NCBI RefSeq assembly: GCF_949628265.1
Contig: NC_088786.1
Coordinates: 41,871,681-41,935,680 of the forward strand
Origin: Cloeon dipterum
Taxonomy: Eukaryota > Arthropoda > Insecta > Ephemeroptera > Baetidae
Length of the DNA stretch: 64,000 bases
Reading direction: 5' to 3'
A model generated the notes under the pieces. It was not told the origin of the DNA. It saw nothing but the letters and a program-made list of their open reading frames with translations, and searched no databases. Within the stretch, counting starts at the first letter, position 1. Each line of letters starts with the position of its first letter. The translations under genes were made by a program, and so were the position numbers. Shown piece by piece: positions 10,135 to 20,173 of the stretch.

Positions 10135-10695
10135 GGTCACACCGCAGTTATCCCATACGAGTTGCCCGAAAAGTGCCCTTTGGGTGCCCAAGACTGGGCA
10201 CTGGAAAATCCAAGCCAAATTTCAAAAAATTCCAATAAAACATGATTCAGAATCATGCCTGAATTGCAAAACCGCCATTAGTTTAATTTTTTTAGGTGAC
10301 CGCAAGGGACCACGGTTACCACCCTGCCCGCTCCGGCTATCCGAAAGGTGCCCGTTCGGTGCCCAAGACCGGGCACTGGCATTTTGACATGAACCAAGCC
10401 AAATTTCAAAAAAATCCAGAGAAAAATGATTGAAGGTCATGCCTGAAATGCAAAACCACCCTTAATTTTAATTTTGTTACGTGACCGCCAGTGACCCCCT
10501 GCCCGCTCTGGGTAACCAAAAGGTGCCCATCGGGTGCCCAAGACTGGGCACTCAAAATTTGCATGATCCAAGCCAAATTTCAAAAAAATTCCAATGAAAC
10601 ATGAATCAGGATCATGCCTGAAACACAAAACCACACTTTGCTCAACTTTTGTCAGGTGACCGAAAAGTGACCGCGGTTACCCCTCTGCTCGCTGG
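10135..10695. repeat. Tandem repeat, three units of about 175 bases
   Basis: GTGCCCAAGA(C)TGGGCAC palindromes at 10184, 10359 and 10534 mark three head-to-tail units of 175 bases. Each also carries CCAAGCCAAATTTCAAAAAA, a CATGCCTGAA word and GTGACCG near its end. The last unit runs directly into the DUS3 exon at 10699. The spacing is regular enough for a short satellite array. Related words occur at 1565-1725 and 1800-2000. Confidence 0.9.
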
Positions 10696-10698
10696 GTC

Positions 10699-11023
10699 GT
10701 CCAGCGAGCGGCTCGACGTGCTCAAAGAGTACGTCAACTTGGGCCTCGAGCACTGGGGAAGCGACGACAAGGGCGTCGAGACGTGTCGCCGCTTTCTGCT
10801 CGAGTGGCTGAGTTTCCTCTACCGCTACGTGCCGCTCGGCCTGCTGGAGCGGCCGCCGCAGGCCATCAACGAGCGGCCGCCACCGTTCCGCGGCCGCGAC
10901 CACCTCGAGACCCTGATGGCCAGTCCGAGGAGCGCAGACTGGGTCGCCATCAGCGAATTGCTGCTCGGACCGGTGCCGCAGCACTTCCACTTTTTGCCGA
11001 AACACAAGGCAAACGCTTACTGA
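10699..11023 (+). pseudogene. DUS3-like C-terminal fragment, displaced by the insertion
   Basis: Continuation of the fragment that breaks at 1552. It encodes [20 protein letters not shown], then [40 protein letters not shown] and a C-terminus [10 protein letters not shown] followed by TGA. This is the conserved C-terminal helical part of DUS3L-type enzymes and includes the terminal KANAY signature. An AATAAA signal lies about 20 bases after the stop. Frame is open throughout, but it is cut off from its upstream exons by 9.1 kb of repeats. It differs from the 18.8-kb copy at only a handful of positions. The antisense open frame across it is a shadow of the GC-rich codons. Confidence 0.85.
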
Positions 11024-11149
11024 AATTGCAAATGATGGATTGCAATAAATCGCCGAAAGGATTAATTATGCGTAGACGATTTTAGTCTTTAAACCTTTCT
11101 TACATTGATACAAAATTAATTTTATGTATGTATTTGTTTTAAAAAACTT

Positions 11150-12000
11150 AAAAAACTAGCCACAAAATAATCAAGATTGGGATTTAAAAAAACGTTTTGC
11201 AGTTTTTTCGGAGGTTGAAATATGGCCATTTGGGCCCTGCGAAAAATATAACGAGATGATTTCTCGTTTCTTAGACCGGCCTGACGAGCCCCAGAGGTCC
11301 TTAATGGGACGGTTTTGGTACCGTTCGACACGGAATTTTGTGGAAGTCATTATAATTTTTAGTTCGTCCCGAATAAACTCATAGGGCCTGGGCTATTTAA
11401 TTTCAAGTACAAAAAACGTTGATTTTCAGCAATTTTGGATTTCGGAGGACTGTTCTAAAGGCCCGACGGGACCGTGCTACCCTGCGTTCAAAAGCTCGTC
11501 TATAGGATAAGGGTAAGCGTGTGACGGACGGATTTTTCGCGTCCTCAGGTACCGAGATATTCAGGTCGAAAAATTGAAAATCCCGCTTAATTTGTTTCTA
11601 CAAATGATCTTTAAAATCATTTGAACCTCTTCTAAGACTTTTCCTGAGAGTATCAACCCCTATGGTGCGCACCCCTAAGTCCTTTTAAGGAAAACATTTC
11701 ATTTTCTCACTGAAACACAAAAATTGAGGATTTTTAATGCTTTTTATTTTCAGACAATTTTCGAACTAAATTCTAGCTTTACAGATTTCCACGGGCACAA
11801 GCTTAAAATCTTTCTAACTAAATCTAAGAGCTGTTAAAATTGTATTTTATCCTACAATAATTGGGTATTCTGCGGGCAAGTTTTCTCTTAAAATTGAATC
11901 TCGTTTAGGCGGACGATCGAAAATAATCCATTTGTTTAAATTTTACATCCCCAGGAATTTTTTAATCTAAGCGATGGGGCTCAGATCGCTTTTAGCATTC
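11150..12000. repeat. Duplicated block downstream of zinc-finger genes (copy 1)
   Basis: About 0.85 kb is repeated, well conserved, at 19260-20160, 23690-24400 and 27890-28640, always just 3' of a zinc-finger gene. Landmarks are GGCGTCATT, CGGAGGACTG, CCCGACGGG.CCGTGCTACC, TTTTTCGCGTCCTCAGG and GAGAGTATCAACCCCTATGG. No coding frame. The conservation is stronger than expected for old intergenic DNA and may reflect recent duplication or gene conversion. Confidence 0.8.
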
Positions 12001-12035
12001 TTCTTAAAAGTAAGCTGGACTTTTCAAATCCCTTT

Positions 12036-13426
12036 TTATGGTTTTTTCTTGTGCACTGTCTCGTCATGCTGCGCCTTCTCCGCCTCGTTTCTGAAGTACA
12101 TTACGCATGGGATATGCAATTCGCACCTTTGGACGGTCGATGCTGTGTCACAAGTTTTGAAGTGGTTATGTATAGAACTTGCTGTAAATGATCTCTTGCA
12201 GAATGGACAGACGGTAGAAGACTCTTCTCCTTTAGATCCCTTCTTTAACACTATCTCTCTATCAGTCTCGTGATCCTTCTCTATGTGATGCTCCAGCTCT
12301 TCCAGTGTTTTGAAATCTCGTCCGCAATAGTAAACCATACAAAAGTGCAAATCTTTGTGCATCCTATAAATATGTTTACGCAAATTTCCAACATGGCCGG
12401 ACAATTTGTATTCACAGTGAGGGCACTGCAACTTATTATCATCCTTCGATGCATCTGGAAAGGGAAAATAAAGAGAAACGTGATGATTTGGCTTTCGATG
12501 TACCAATCAAATCGTGAACCAAATATTAATCCATTATTTACTTACTTTGGGAAGATCTGGCAGTTTCAGCGCCAGGATTTCCTAAAAATAAGTAGGAATA
12601 TTTGATATTTTACAACTTTAACATTCAGATTTAATTTTTCTATTTACCACTCGCAACTGGAGGAGAGAGCAGATGATTTTGATCTGTTGCAACTTGTGTC
12701 TCAAACTTAGTATCAAAAGCACTCATTTGTCTTTGTAAATATGCTAGGTTCGCAAGATATGCAGCCTGAAAAGCCGCGTGTCCTCCGGAAGCGGTTGCAA
12801 TCGGCTGGGCTGGAGTCGCCCGCTGCTCTTGGCGTCTCTGTTGGGGTCGATGCCCACTTGGCGAAGTTCCAGGCATGTAAATGGCCCCTAATTTTAGAAA
12901 TGTCAAAATGTGTTCATGATTGAAGGCTCTAAAGTGTAGTTACATGGAGCTGAACTAGTCGAGGCGTGAGCAATTCCGACCCCAAATTCCATCCTTCTTT
13001 GTATTTTTGCTGGATTCCCCTCTCCTGGCCGATTTGTGTTTTCTCGTCGATTTTGAGGACCGGTGGAATAATCAGATCCTCTTGTTCGTTTCCTAACTGC
13101 AATTTTTTAAAAACTTTAGAAGCGAAAACGGGATTTTGAAGAACTAAAAATATCATTAATTGTTTCAAATTGTAGCTCACGAATTCAAAATGGAAAAATT
13201 AGGTTAAATAAATTAATGTACACACCTGAGAGATCTAGAGGTTGGTCCATTTGCTGCTGCGACTCTGTTGTATGTGGATTCGTTTCCTCGTCTTCTGACT
13301 CTGCACTGTTTTTTTTTATGCAAATTAATCAGTTAAACCAAATTATGGCCAAATTAATTCTTACCTTTCATCAGGGTCTGAGATAGGAGCCGCGCTCCTC
13401 GTTGGCTTTTCTCCAGTTCCAGACAT
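12036..13426 (-). CDS. C2H2 zinc-finger protein, tandem copy 1, 329 aa, intact
   Basis: Six coding exons: 13426-13365, 13305-13226, 13096-12944, 12887-12648, 12581-12546, 12454-12036, totalling 990 bases with no stop. Order: short start MSGTGEKPTRSAAPISDPDE; acidic Gln/Ser stretch; basic KR-rich piece that may be a nuclear signal; low-complexity Ala/Gln/Tyr region; then fingers. Fingers from about residue 200: CPHC...H-x4-H; C-x4-C (CMVYYC)...H-x4-H; CPFC...H-x3-C; C-x5-C (CELHIPC)...H-x4-H. The two wide Cys-Cys spacings are unusual and conserved in all copies. The frame that begins upstream of exon 5 (MVHRKPNHHV) is intron read-through. A nuclear nucleic-acid-binding role is inferred; no named orthologue recognised. 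This is the shortest version, with one copy of the exon 3a-3b module. Confidence 0.75.
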
Positions 13427-13429
13427 TTC

Positions 13430-14400
13430 ACAGAGGCCGAGAGCAAACGAAAACACGAGTTTACTCAGGGAGTGAGAATGATTGACTGACAAAAGGTTGG
13501 CTGTGCCACGAAAATTCTAATAATTCCAAGCAAATTATCTTTCGGCTGCATTTCCAACTCTTTAACAAAAATCTGGATTGTTTGGAATTCTCGTTCTGTG
13601 AATTGATGAAATTTCATTCTCGCTCAAATATCAAACGCTGCATATTTTATTTTACCTTTGACAAAACAAATATTTTGTGGCCGCCAACGAAGTTTTTTCC
13701 TGAATTCTTTGCTCAATTCTTTAAAATTGGCTTCCCTTTTTTACCAAAGAAATAATTCCAATGAATAATTTACGTTTTAACTCAATTGTAATTACTATTT
13801 GTGCCTCATAAAATACTCTTTTAGCATGAAAAATCACGGCTCTTTTGTGGATAGTTTCTAAACGGCTTCGAAAATAAAGATAAAATTCAATAAAATATCG
13901 TAAATAATTAGTGCCTTTCGCATTTAAATAAATTTATAATTTTATGGAATACACACAACAGATTTTCCTTTTTATTAATTTACAGACTATGTGAATCAAA
14001 TTGCGTTGCGATTGTTCATCTTCGCCGCTTGTGAATTTAAATTTTATCGGAGTTGTCCGAAACCGCAAACGATTACTGATTTTTTACTGTGAAAAAGCTG
14101 CGTTGCTGGATCCATCCAATGAGACTCGTTATTTTTAAGCTATTTTAAACTAAATTTTTCCTTCAAAATTTACTAATCGTTAAGATTGTTACTATTTTAT
14201 ATAAAAATGTTGAGTTTAAGATTTTAAAAAATAGCTAAATAAATTTGTACTTGGCAAAAAAAAATATAACTGGACTGATTTTACAGGTAAAATCAACTAT
14301 TTATTTCATAGCCGAACTGCAAGCCTCTGCCATAGTTTCGGTTTTATTAAATTAAATATTATTTCTCGCTTTAATATAATCGGACTAAACCTTTTTTGCT
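13430..14400. repeat. Duplicated block upstream of the zinc-finger genes (copy 2)
   Basis: Matches 310-1250 almost throughout, ending at TATAATCGGACT. Here no DUS3 exon follows; the similarity stops at CCTTTTTTGCTTTT, just where the DUS3 acceptor would be. Confidence 0.75.
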
Positions 14401-16340
14401 TTTTATCCTTATTCCATTAAACGCCCGACGGTTTTTCCAGCCGTAATAGAATTTATTCAAGATAAGAAACTTAAAAGTTTTTCTTTTGGAACACAAATTT
14501 ACATAAAAAAAACCAATTTGGTGGTTTGGAGAAATTTTCATTTCTATGGATCGTTATTAGAGTGTTTTCTGTGCAATGAGAGTTTTGGATGTTTTTTTTC
14601 AAACGTATTTTTGCAACACTCCTCGTAAACTCAAGGCACTCGTTTCATCGCTTTTCCTTTGCTCGGGCGTGACTTCGACTGTCTTTTGAGGTTTATTATG
14701 TCCATTTGCGTCTCGCCTTGATCAAAATCCTTTGCATTCCAAGGCGTCACCCCACTCCGAGATATGTTTTGTTATTTTTAATATTTTTCCGTTTATTCCG
14801 GAGGAATTTTACAACTTTGACTAACGTATGTAATTTAGAAAGAATCAAAGTTTGGATTGCTTAAAATTGACAAATTTTTACGAATAGCAGTTTGATCGTT
14901 TCAAAGCAATTTTTTGGGATTTTGAATTGATATTCTAACCCCCGCGGGTCTTAATGGGGTGGCTTTTGGATCTTTTCTAGACGGAAACCAAAATTAGCAC
15001 TCTTTTTATCAATTTAAAAACTAAAAATGACCTGAGAATCGAGGTTATGATTTTGGGGCGACATTTAAATTGGCCTTAAGAATACATACAAAAATTTTCA
15101 CGAGGTAAAATTCCCACTGATACCGAATTTTTTTCTATTCCAATCGATTTCTGATTTCTGAAGGTCCAATTGGGTGCAATAAATCAATTTCTCCAATCGA
15201 AAATCGTTTTGTGAAGTACATGCAGCGGCGCAAAGAAAAGTGCACGTTTGGAACTTTTTGTAGCTAGTATGACGTCACAGCTCTCTCAACTTTCAATGCC
15301 AAGCACGGAGCAGGGCTGTGACGTCAGAAGGGGAGGCTGCGGCGCAAAAGGTTCAAACGTTGCGCGGGCTAAAGCAACCTGCGTTTCAGACTTTGGGAAT
15401 ACAAACACCAATTAAATTCATTTAATTTTGAAATCTCCTTGCTATTTTCTCCAATGTTGAAGAATTGAGATTGAAAATCTTGTCCATCATCATTGCATGA
15501 AATTATACCACTGCCATGGATAGAGAACACCCATTGTCAAGGTTTTATTGGGAAGCATTTATTAATATCTTATTCCTATACACATTTTGACGTGGAAAAT
15601 ACAAGAAATAAGACTGGAATGGAAGTGAAAATGCCACGCATGTAGTCGGAAAAAATGAGTGCTATCTTAATAAAAATTGTGAAAACTACATGGATTACGT
15701 CAACCATACAATTTTCGGAATAGAGGCCTTATTGTTAGTTAACCACGCATCATTATTTTTCACAGGATCCAAATTCTTAAAGCCACATTTCTGAAAGTCT
15801 TTTAAAACTTCTTAAAATATTTTTTAGTTTCTAGCGTCATCAATATGCCTCTTAGATTCTGGCACACGTTCAGTTCAGATTTTAGGTCGTAAGACAGGTA
15901 TTTTTAAATTACACTATCCCATGAAGTTGTGAGCATATATATTTATTAGTTATCAAATTAATACAATCGGATATTGTGCTGTATTAGCTGTCGATTCAGA
16001 TTACAAAGTTTTTCTTGTGGTTTCTGCCCTCGATGCTCACACAATTTACAATTTCTGACAGCGAGACGTTCCGGATTTGTAAAATTATATTAAAATCTCT
16101 TATGCATTACATTTTGAATTCGTGATATTGCATGAAATTGAACGATAAAATAAAGAAGAGCCTATTTCAACATCCATTCCACGTCAAATTTAGTTATTTG
16201 TTAATAATGAAAGCGTGAATCTCCAAAAAATGAATCGTTGAGGTGGCAAATGGAATTATTCCTTTTTGTAAATTTTTACAAAAGCATGAAATTTTTCTAA
16301 TCAAACAGAAGTTTGGGGATTGCCACTCAGCATTTTGCCA
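14400..16340. other. Intergenic region with decayed repeats, no gene seen
   Basis: About 14930-15010 is a distant version of the downstream block (GGTCTTAATGGGGTGGCTTTTGG). 15271-15325 is a TGACGTCA inverted pair (next entry). 15550-15660 shares TTTTGACGTGGAAAA and CCACGCATGTA with sequences at 33.9 kb and 48.5 kb. 15810-16100 resembles 60060-60300, the 3' flank of the zinc-finger gene at 60.4 kb. No open coding region of interest. Confidence 0.5.
15225..15360. repeat. TGACGTCACAG inverted repeat with flanking GCGGCGCAAA direct repeat
   Basis: GACGTCACAG (15271-15280) and CTGTGACGTC (15316-15325) are exact inverted copies; the spacer contains TGCCAAGCACG. The outer words GCGGCGCAAA occur in direct orientation at both ends. 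Closely related to the element at 38008-38130, which has the same core and spacer, so this is a dispersed family. Confidence 0.65.
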
Positions 16341-16351
16341 AAAAAGAAACA

Positions 16352-17784
16352 CTAAATAAATCCCTTATGGTTCTTGTGCACTGTCTCGTCGTGCTTTTTC
16401 TTATCATCCGCGTTTCTGAAGTACGTTACGCATGGGATATGCAATTCACACTTGCGGACTGCCGATACTGAGTCACATGCTGAACATTTTTCGAAGTGTT
16501 TGAGGATACCAGAAGCTGATAGTGACTTTTCGCAGAACGGACAGACTGTTGAAGCAAATCTTTCTCCTTTAGTTCTCTTCTTTAACACTTTACCTCTCTC
16601 TTTCTCTTTGTGATCCTTCTCTATGTGATGCTCCAGCTCTTCCGATGTTCCGAATTCTCGTCCGCAATAGTAAACCATGCAAAAGTGTAAATCATGGTGC
16701 CGGGTAGAAATATGTCCACGCAATTCTTGTGTTCTGGACAATTTGTCACCACAGTGAGGACACTGAATCTTATCTTTTTCCTTCGATGCACCTAGGAAAG
16801 GAGTAGAAATAGAAACGTGATGATTTGGGTTTCGATGTACCAATTAAATCGTGCACCAAATATTAATCCATTATTTACTTACTTTGGGAAGATCTGACAG
16901 TTTCAGCGCCAGGATTTCCTAAAAATAAGTAGGAATATTTGATATTTTATAGCTTTAACATTCCGATTTACCACTCGCAAATTGAGGAGAAAGCAGCAGA
17001 TGATTTTGATTTGTTGAAACCAGGTGCTGTGTCCAAAACTTATTCATAGTATCAAATGCATTCATTTGTCTTTGTAAACATTCTTGGTTCGCAAGATATG
17101 CAGCCTGAAAAGCCGCGTGTCCTCCGGAAGCGGTTGCAATCGGCTTGGCTGGAGTCGCCCGCTGCTCTTGGCGTCTCTGTTCTATACCAGGCGCGGATAT
17201 AGGCATGTAATTGGCCCCTAATTTTAAAAATGTCAATATGTTCATGATTGAAGGCTCTAAAGTGTAGTTACATGGAGCTGAACTAGTCGAAGCGTGAGCT
17301 ATTCCGACCCCAAATTCCGTCCTTCTCTGTATTTTTGCTGGATGCGGCTCCCCAGAACGATTCGAGTTTCCTCGTCGACTTTGAGGATCGTTGGAATAAT
17401 CAGATCCTCTTTGGCGTTTCTGAACTGCAATTTTTTAAAATGTAAAAAAGGTCCCTTATATGTATAGTGATTATCATTATGGGATTTTTGAAAACGAAAA
17501 AACGTTGATTAAAATAAAACTCAGGAATTATGAAGAACAAAAAATTAAAATGTTTAAACCAAATTCCCGAACATACCTGACAGATCTATAGGGGTTGTTC
17601 CGTTTGCCGCTGCGACTCTGGTATATGTAGACTAATTTCCTCGTCTTTTGACTCAGCACTGAATTTTTTTACATAAATTAATCAGATAGGAAACCAAATT
17701 TTGGCCAAATTTTATTTCTTACCTCTCATCAGGGTCTGAGATAGGGGCCGCGCTCCTCGTTGGCTTTTCTCCAAATTCAGACAT
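16352..17784 (-). pseudogene. C2H2 zinc-finger protein, tandem copy 2, frame broken in exon 2
   Basis: Exons 17784-17723, 17658-17577, 17424-17272, 17217-16972, 16918-16883 and 16791-16352 match the 12.0-kb gene one to one. Exon 2 is 82 rather than 80 bases: an extra TA turns the PLDLS codons into CCC CTA TAG, a stop at about codon 48. Removing those two bases restores an exact 339-codon length, so the lesion looks recent. The four fingers in exon 5 (CPHC, CMVYYC, CPFC, CELHIPC) are otherwise complete and end HKNHKGFI. Exon 1 has the MSEFGEKPTRS variant shared with the 37.4-kb copy. A shortened product from a downstream start cannot be excluded. Confidence 0.75.
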
Positions 17785-17789
17785 TATAC

Positions 17790-18713
17790 AGCAGCCGAGA
17801 GTAAACGAAAACACGAGTTTACTCAGGGAGTGAGAATGACTGACTGACAAAAGGTTGGCTCTGCTACGAAAATCCCAATCATTCGAAGTCATTCGGACGC
17901 ATTTGCAACTCTTTTAAAATAACCCGGATTGCTTGGAATTCTCGTTCTGTGTATTGATGAAATTTCATTCTCGCTCAAATATCAAACGCTGCATATTTTA
18001 TTTAACGAAGCTTTTTCCTGAATTCTTTACTCAATTCTTTTAAATTGGCTTCTCTTCTTTTACTAAAGAAATAATTCCAATGAATAATTTACGTTTCATC
18101 TCAATTGTAATTACTATTTGTGTCTCATAAAATACTCTTTTAGCATGAAAAATCACGGCTCATTTGTGGATAGTTTCTAAACGGCTTCGAAAATAAAGAT
18201 AAAATTAAATAAAATATCGTGAATAATTAGTGCCTTTCGCATTTTATTAAATTTATAATTTTATGGAATACGCACAACAGATTTTCCTCTTTATTAATTT
18301 ACAGACTATGTGAATCAAATTGCGTTGCGATTGTTCATCTTCGCCGCGTGTGAATTTAAATTTTATCGGAGTTGTCCGAAACCGCACACGATTACTGATT
18401 TTTTTACTGAGAAAGCTGCGTTGCTGGATCCATCCAATGAGACTCGTTAATTTTAAGCTATTTTAAACTAAATTTTTCCTTCAAAATTTACTAATCGTTA
18501 AGATTGTTACTATTTTATCTAAAAGATGTTGAGTTTAAGAGTTAAAAAATTAGCTAAATAAATTTTTACGTAGCAAAAAAAATATAACTGGACTGATTTT
18601 ACGATTTTACAGGTAAAATCAACTATTTATTTCGTAGCCGAGCAGCAAGCCTCTGCCATATTTTCGGTTTTATTAAATTTAATGTTATTTCCCACTTTAA
18701 TATAATCGGACTC
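17790..18713. repeat. Duplicated block upstream of the zinc-finger genes (copy 3)
   Basis: Third long copy of the block at 310-1250. It joins the DUS3 fragment directly at TAATCGGACTC/GTGATGATCGG. Relative to copy 1, about 230 bases carrying the first DUS3 exon piece and its intron are missing. Confidence 0.75.
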
Positions 18714-19115
18714 GTGATGATCGGCAGGGGCGCGCTGATGAAGCCGTGGATCTTCACAGAGATCAAAGAGCAGCGGCAGTGGGACATTTCGTCCGGCGAG
18801 CGCCTGGACATCCTCAAAGAGTACGTCAACTTTGGCCTCGAGCACTGGGGCAGCGACGACAAGGGCGTCGAGACGTGTCGCCGCTTTCTGCTCGAGTGGC
18901 TGAGTTTCCTCTACCGCTACGTGCCGCTCGGCCTGCTGGAGCGGCCGCCGCAGGCCATCAACGAGCGGCCGCCACCGTTCCGCGGCCGCGACCACCTCGA
19001 GACCCTGATGGCCAGTCCGAGGAGCGCAGACTGGGTCGCCATCAGCGAATTGCTGCTCGGACCGGTGCCGCAGCACTTCCACTTTTTGCCGAAACACAAG
19101 GCAAACGCTTACTGA
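18714..19115 (+). pseudogene. DUS3-like terminal exon, second copy, uninterrupted
   Basis: A single open stretch encodes [20 protein letters not shown], then a continuous [20 protein letters not shown], the [10 protein letters not shown] helix, INERPPP and the terminal [10 protein letters not shown] with TGA. It proves that the pieces at 1474-1552 and 10699-11023 belong together. The preceding exon ([17 protein letters not shown]) and the N-terminal FMN-binding barrel are missing, so it cannot make an active enzyme. An AATAAG follows the stop where the other copy has AATAAA. Confidence 0.85.
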
Positions 19116-19249
19116 AATTGCAAATGATGGATTGCAATAAGTCGCTGAAACGATTAATTATGCGTAGACAATCGTTAGCTTAATTTTTGAGTCTTTAAAC
19201 CTGCTTTCATACATTGATATAAAATAATTTTATGTATGTATTATTAATT

Positions 19250-20165
19250 TGTTTTAAAAACAAATTCAAAAACTGGCCACAAAATAATCAAGATTGTAAT
19301 TTAAAAAGAAAACGTTTTGCTGTTTCTAAAAAATGGAGCTGTTTGTACGGAGGTTGAAATATCGCCATGTTCACATCTTTTGGGACCCGTTTCGGCCCAT
19401 TTGGGCCCTGCGAAAAATATAACGAGATGATTTCTCGTTTTTTAGACCGGCCTGACGAGCCCCAGAGGTCCTTAATGGGACGGTTTTGGTACCATTCGAC
19501 ACGGAATTTTGTGGGCGTCATTATAATATTTGTAGTTCGTCCAGAATAAACCCATAGGGCCTGGGCTATTTAATTTTAAGTTCAAAAAACGTTGATTTTC
19601 AGCAATTTTAGAGTTCGGAGGACTGTTCTACGGGCCCGACGGGGCCGTGCTACCCCGCGTTTGAAAGCTCATCTATAGGATCACGGACGGATTTTTCGCG
19701 TCCTCAGGGACCGAGATATTCAGGTCGAAAAATTGAAAATCCCGCTTAATTTGTTTCTAAAAATGATCTTTAAAATCATTTAACCCTCTTCTAGGACATT
19801 TCCTGAGAGTATCAACCCCTATGGTGCGCACCCCTAAGTCCTTTTAAGGAAAACATTTCATTTTCTCACTGAAACACAAAAATTGAGGATTTTTAATGCT
19901 TTATTTTTAGACAATTTTCCAACTAAATTCTAGCTTGAAAGATTTCCACGGGCAAAAGCTTAAAATCTGTACAACTAAATCTAAGAGCTGTTAAAATTGT
20001 ATTTTCTTCTACAATAATTGGGTATTCTGCGGGTAAGTGTTTTCTCATAAAATTGAATCTTGTTTAGGAGGACGATCGGAAATATTCCATTTAGTTAAAT
20101 TTTACATCCCCGGGAATTTTTTAATCAAAGCGATGGTGTTCAGATCGCTTTTAGCATTTTGATTA
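19250..20165. repeat. Duplicated block downstream of zinc-finger genes (copy 2)
   Basis: Near-identical to 11150-12000, with a slightly longer left part around 19330-19400. Same landmarks, no coding frame. Confidence 0.8.
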
Positions 20166-20173
20166 AAAGTGAA

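Larger units (their letters stand above)
1553..10698. mobile_element. About 9.1-kb non-coding insertion splitting the DUS3 exon
   Basis: The exon broken after GGGACATTTC at 1552 resumes at 10699 with GTCCAGCGAGCG. The copy at 18.8 kb shows the uninterrupted junction, so everything between was inserted or built up here. The block has no transposase, reverse transcriptase or other recognisable coding region. It holds at least six fold-back inverted repeats, three CACGTG-rich stretches and, at both edges, GGTGCCC/GGTTACC repeats. I see no clear target-site duplication, so it may be a composite of nested non-autonomous elements rather than one transposon. Confidence 0.7.

Noticed and set aside
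10652..11005. Antisense open frame across the DUS3 fragment (also 18627-19097)
   Set aside because: It is a mirror of GC-rich coding DNA; the plus-strand frame has clear DUS3 homology.
12036..12506. 156-codon minus-strand frame starting MVHRKPNHHV
   Set aside because: The first 17 codons lie in the intron before exon 5; TTTCCAG/ATGCATCG and paralogue comparison put the exon start at 12454. The same applies to the frames starting MVHRNPNHH (16843) and MVHDLIGTS (35672).
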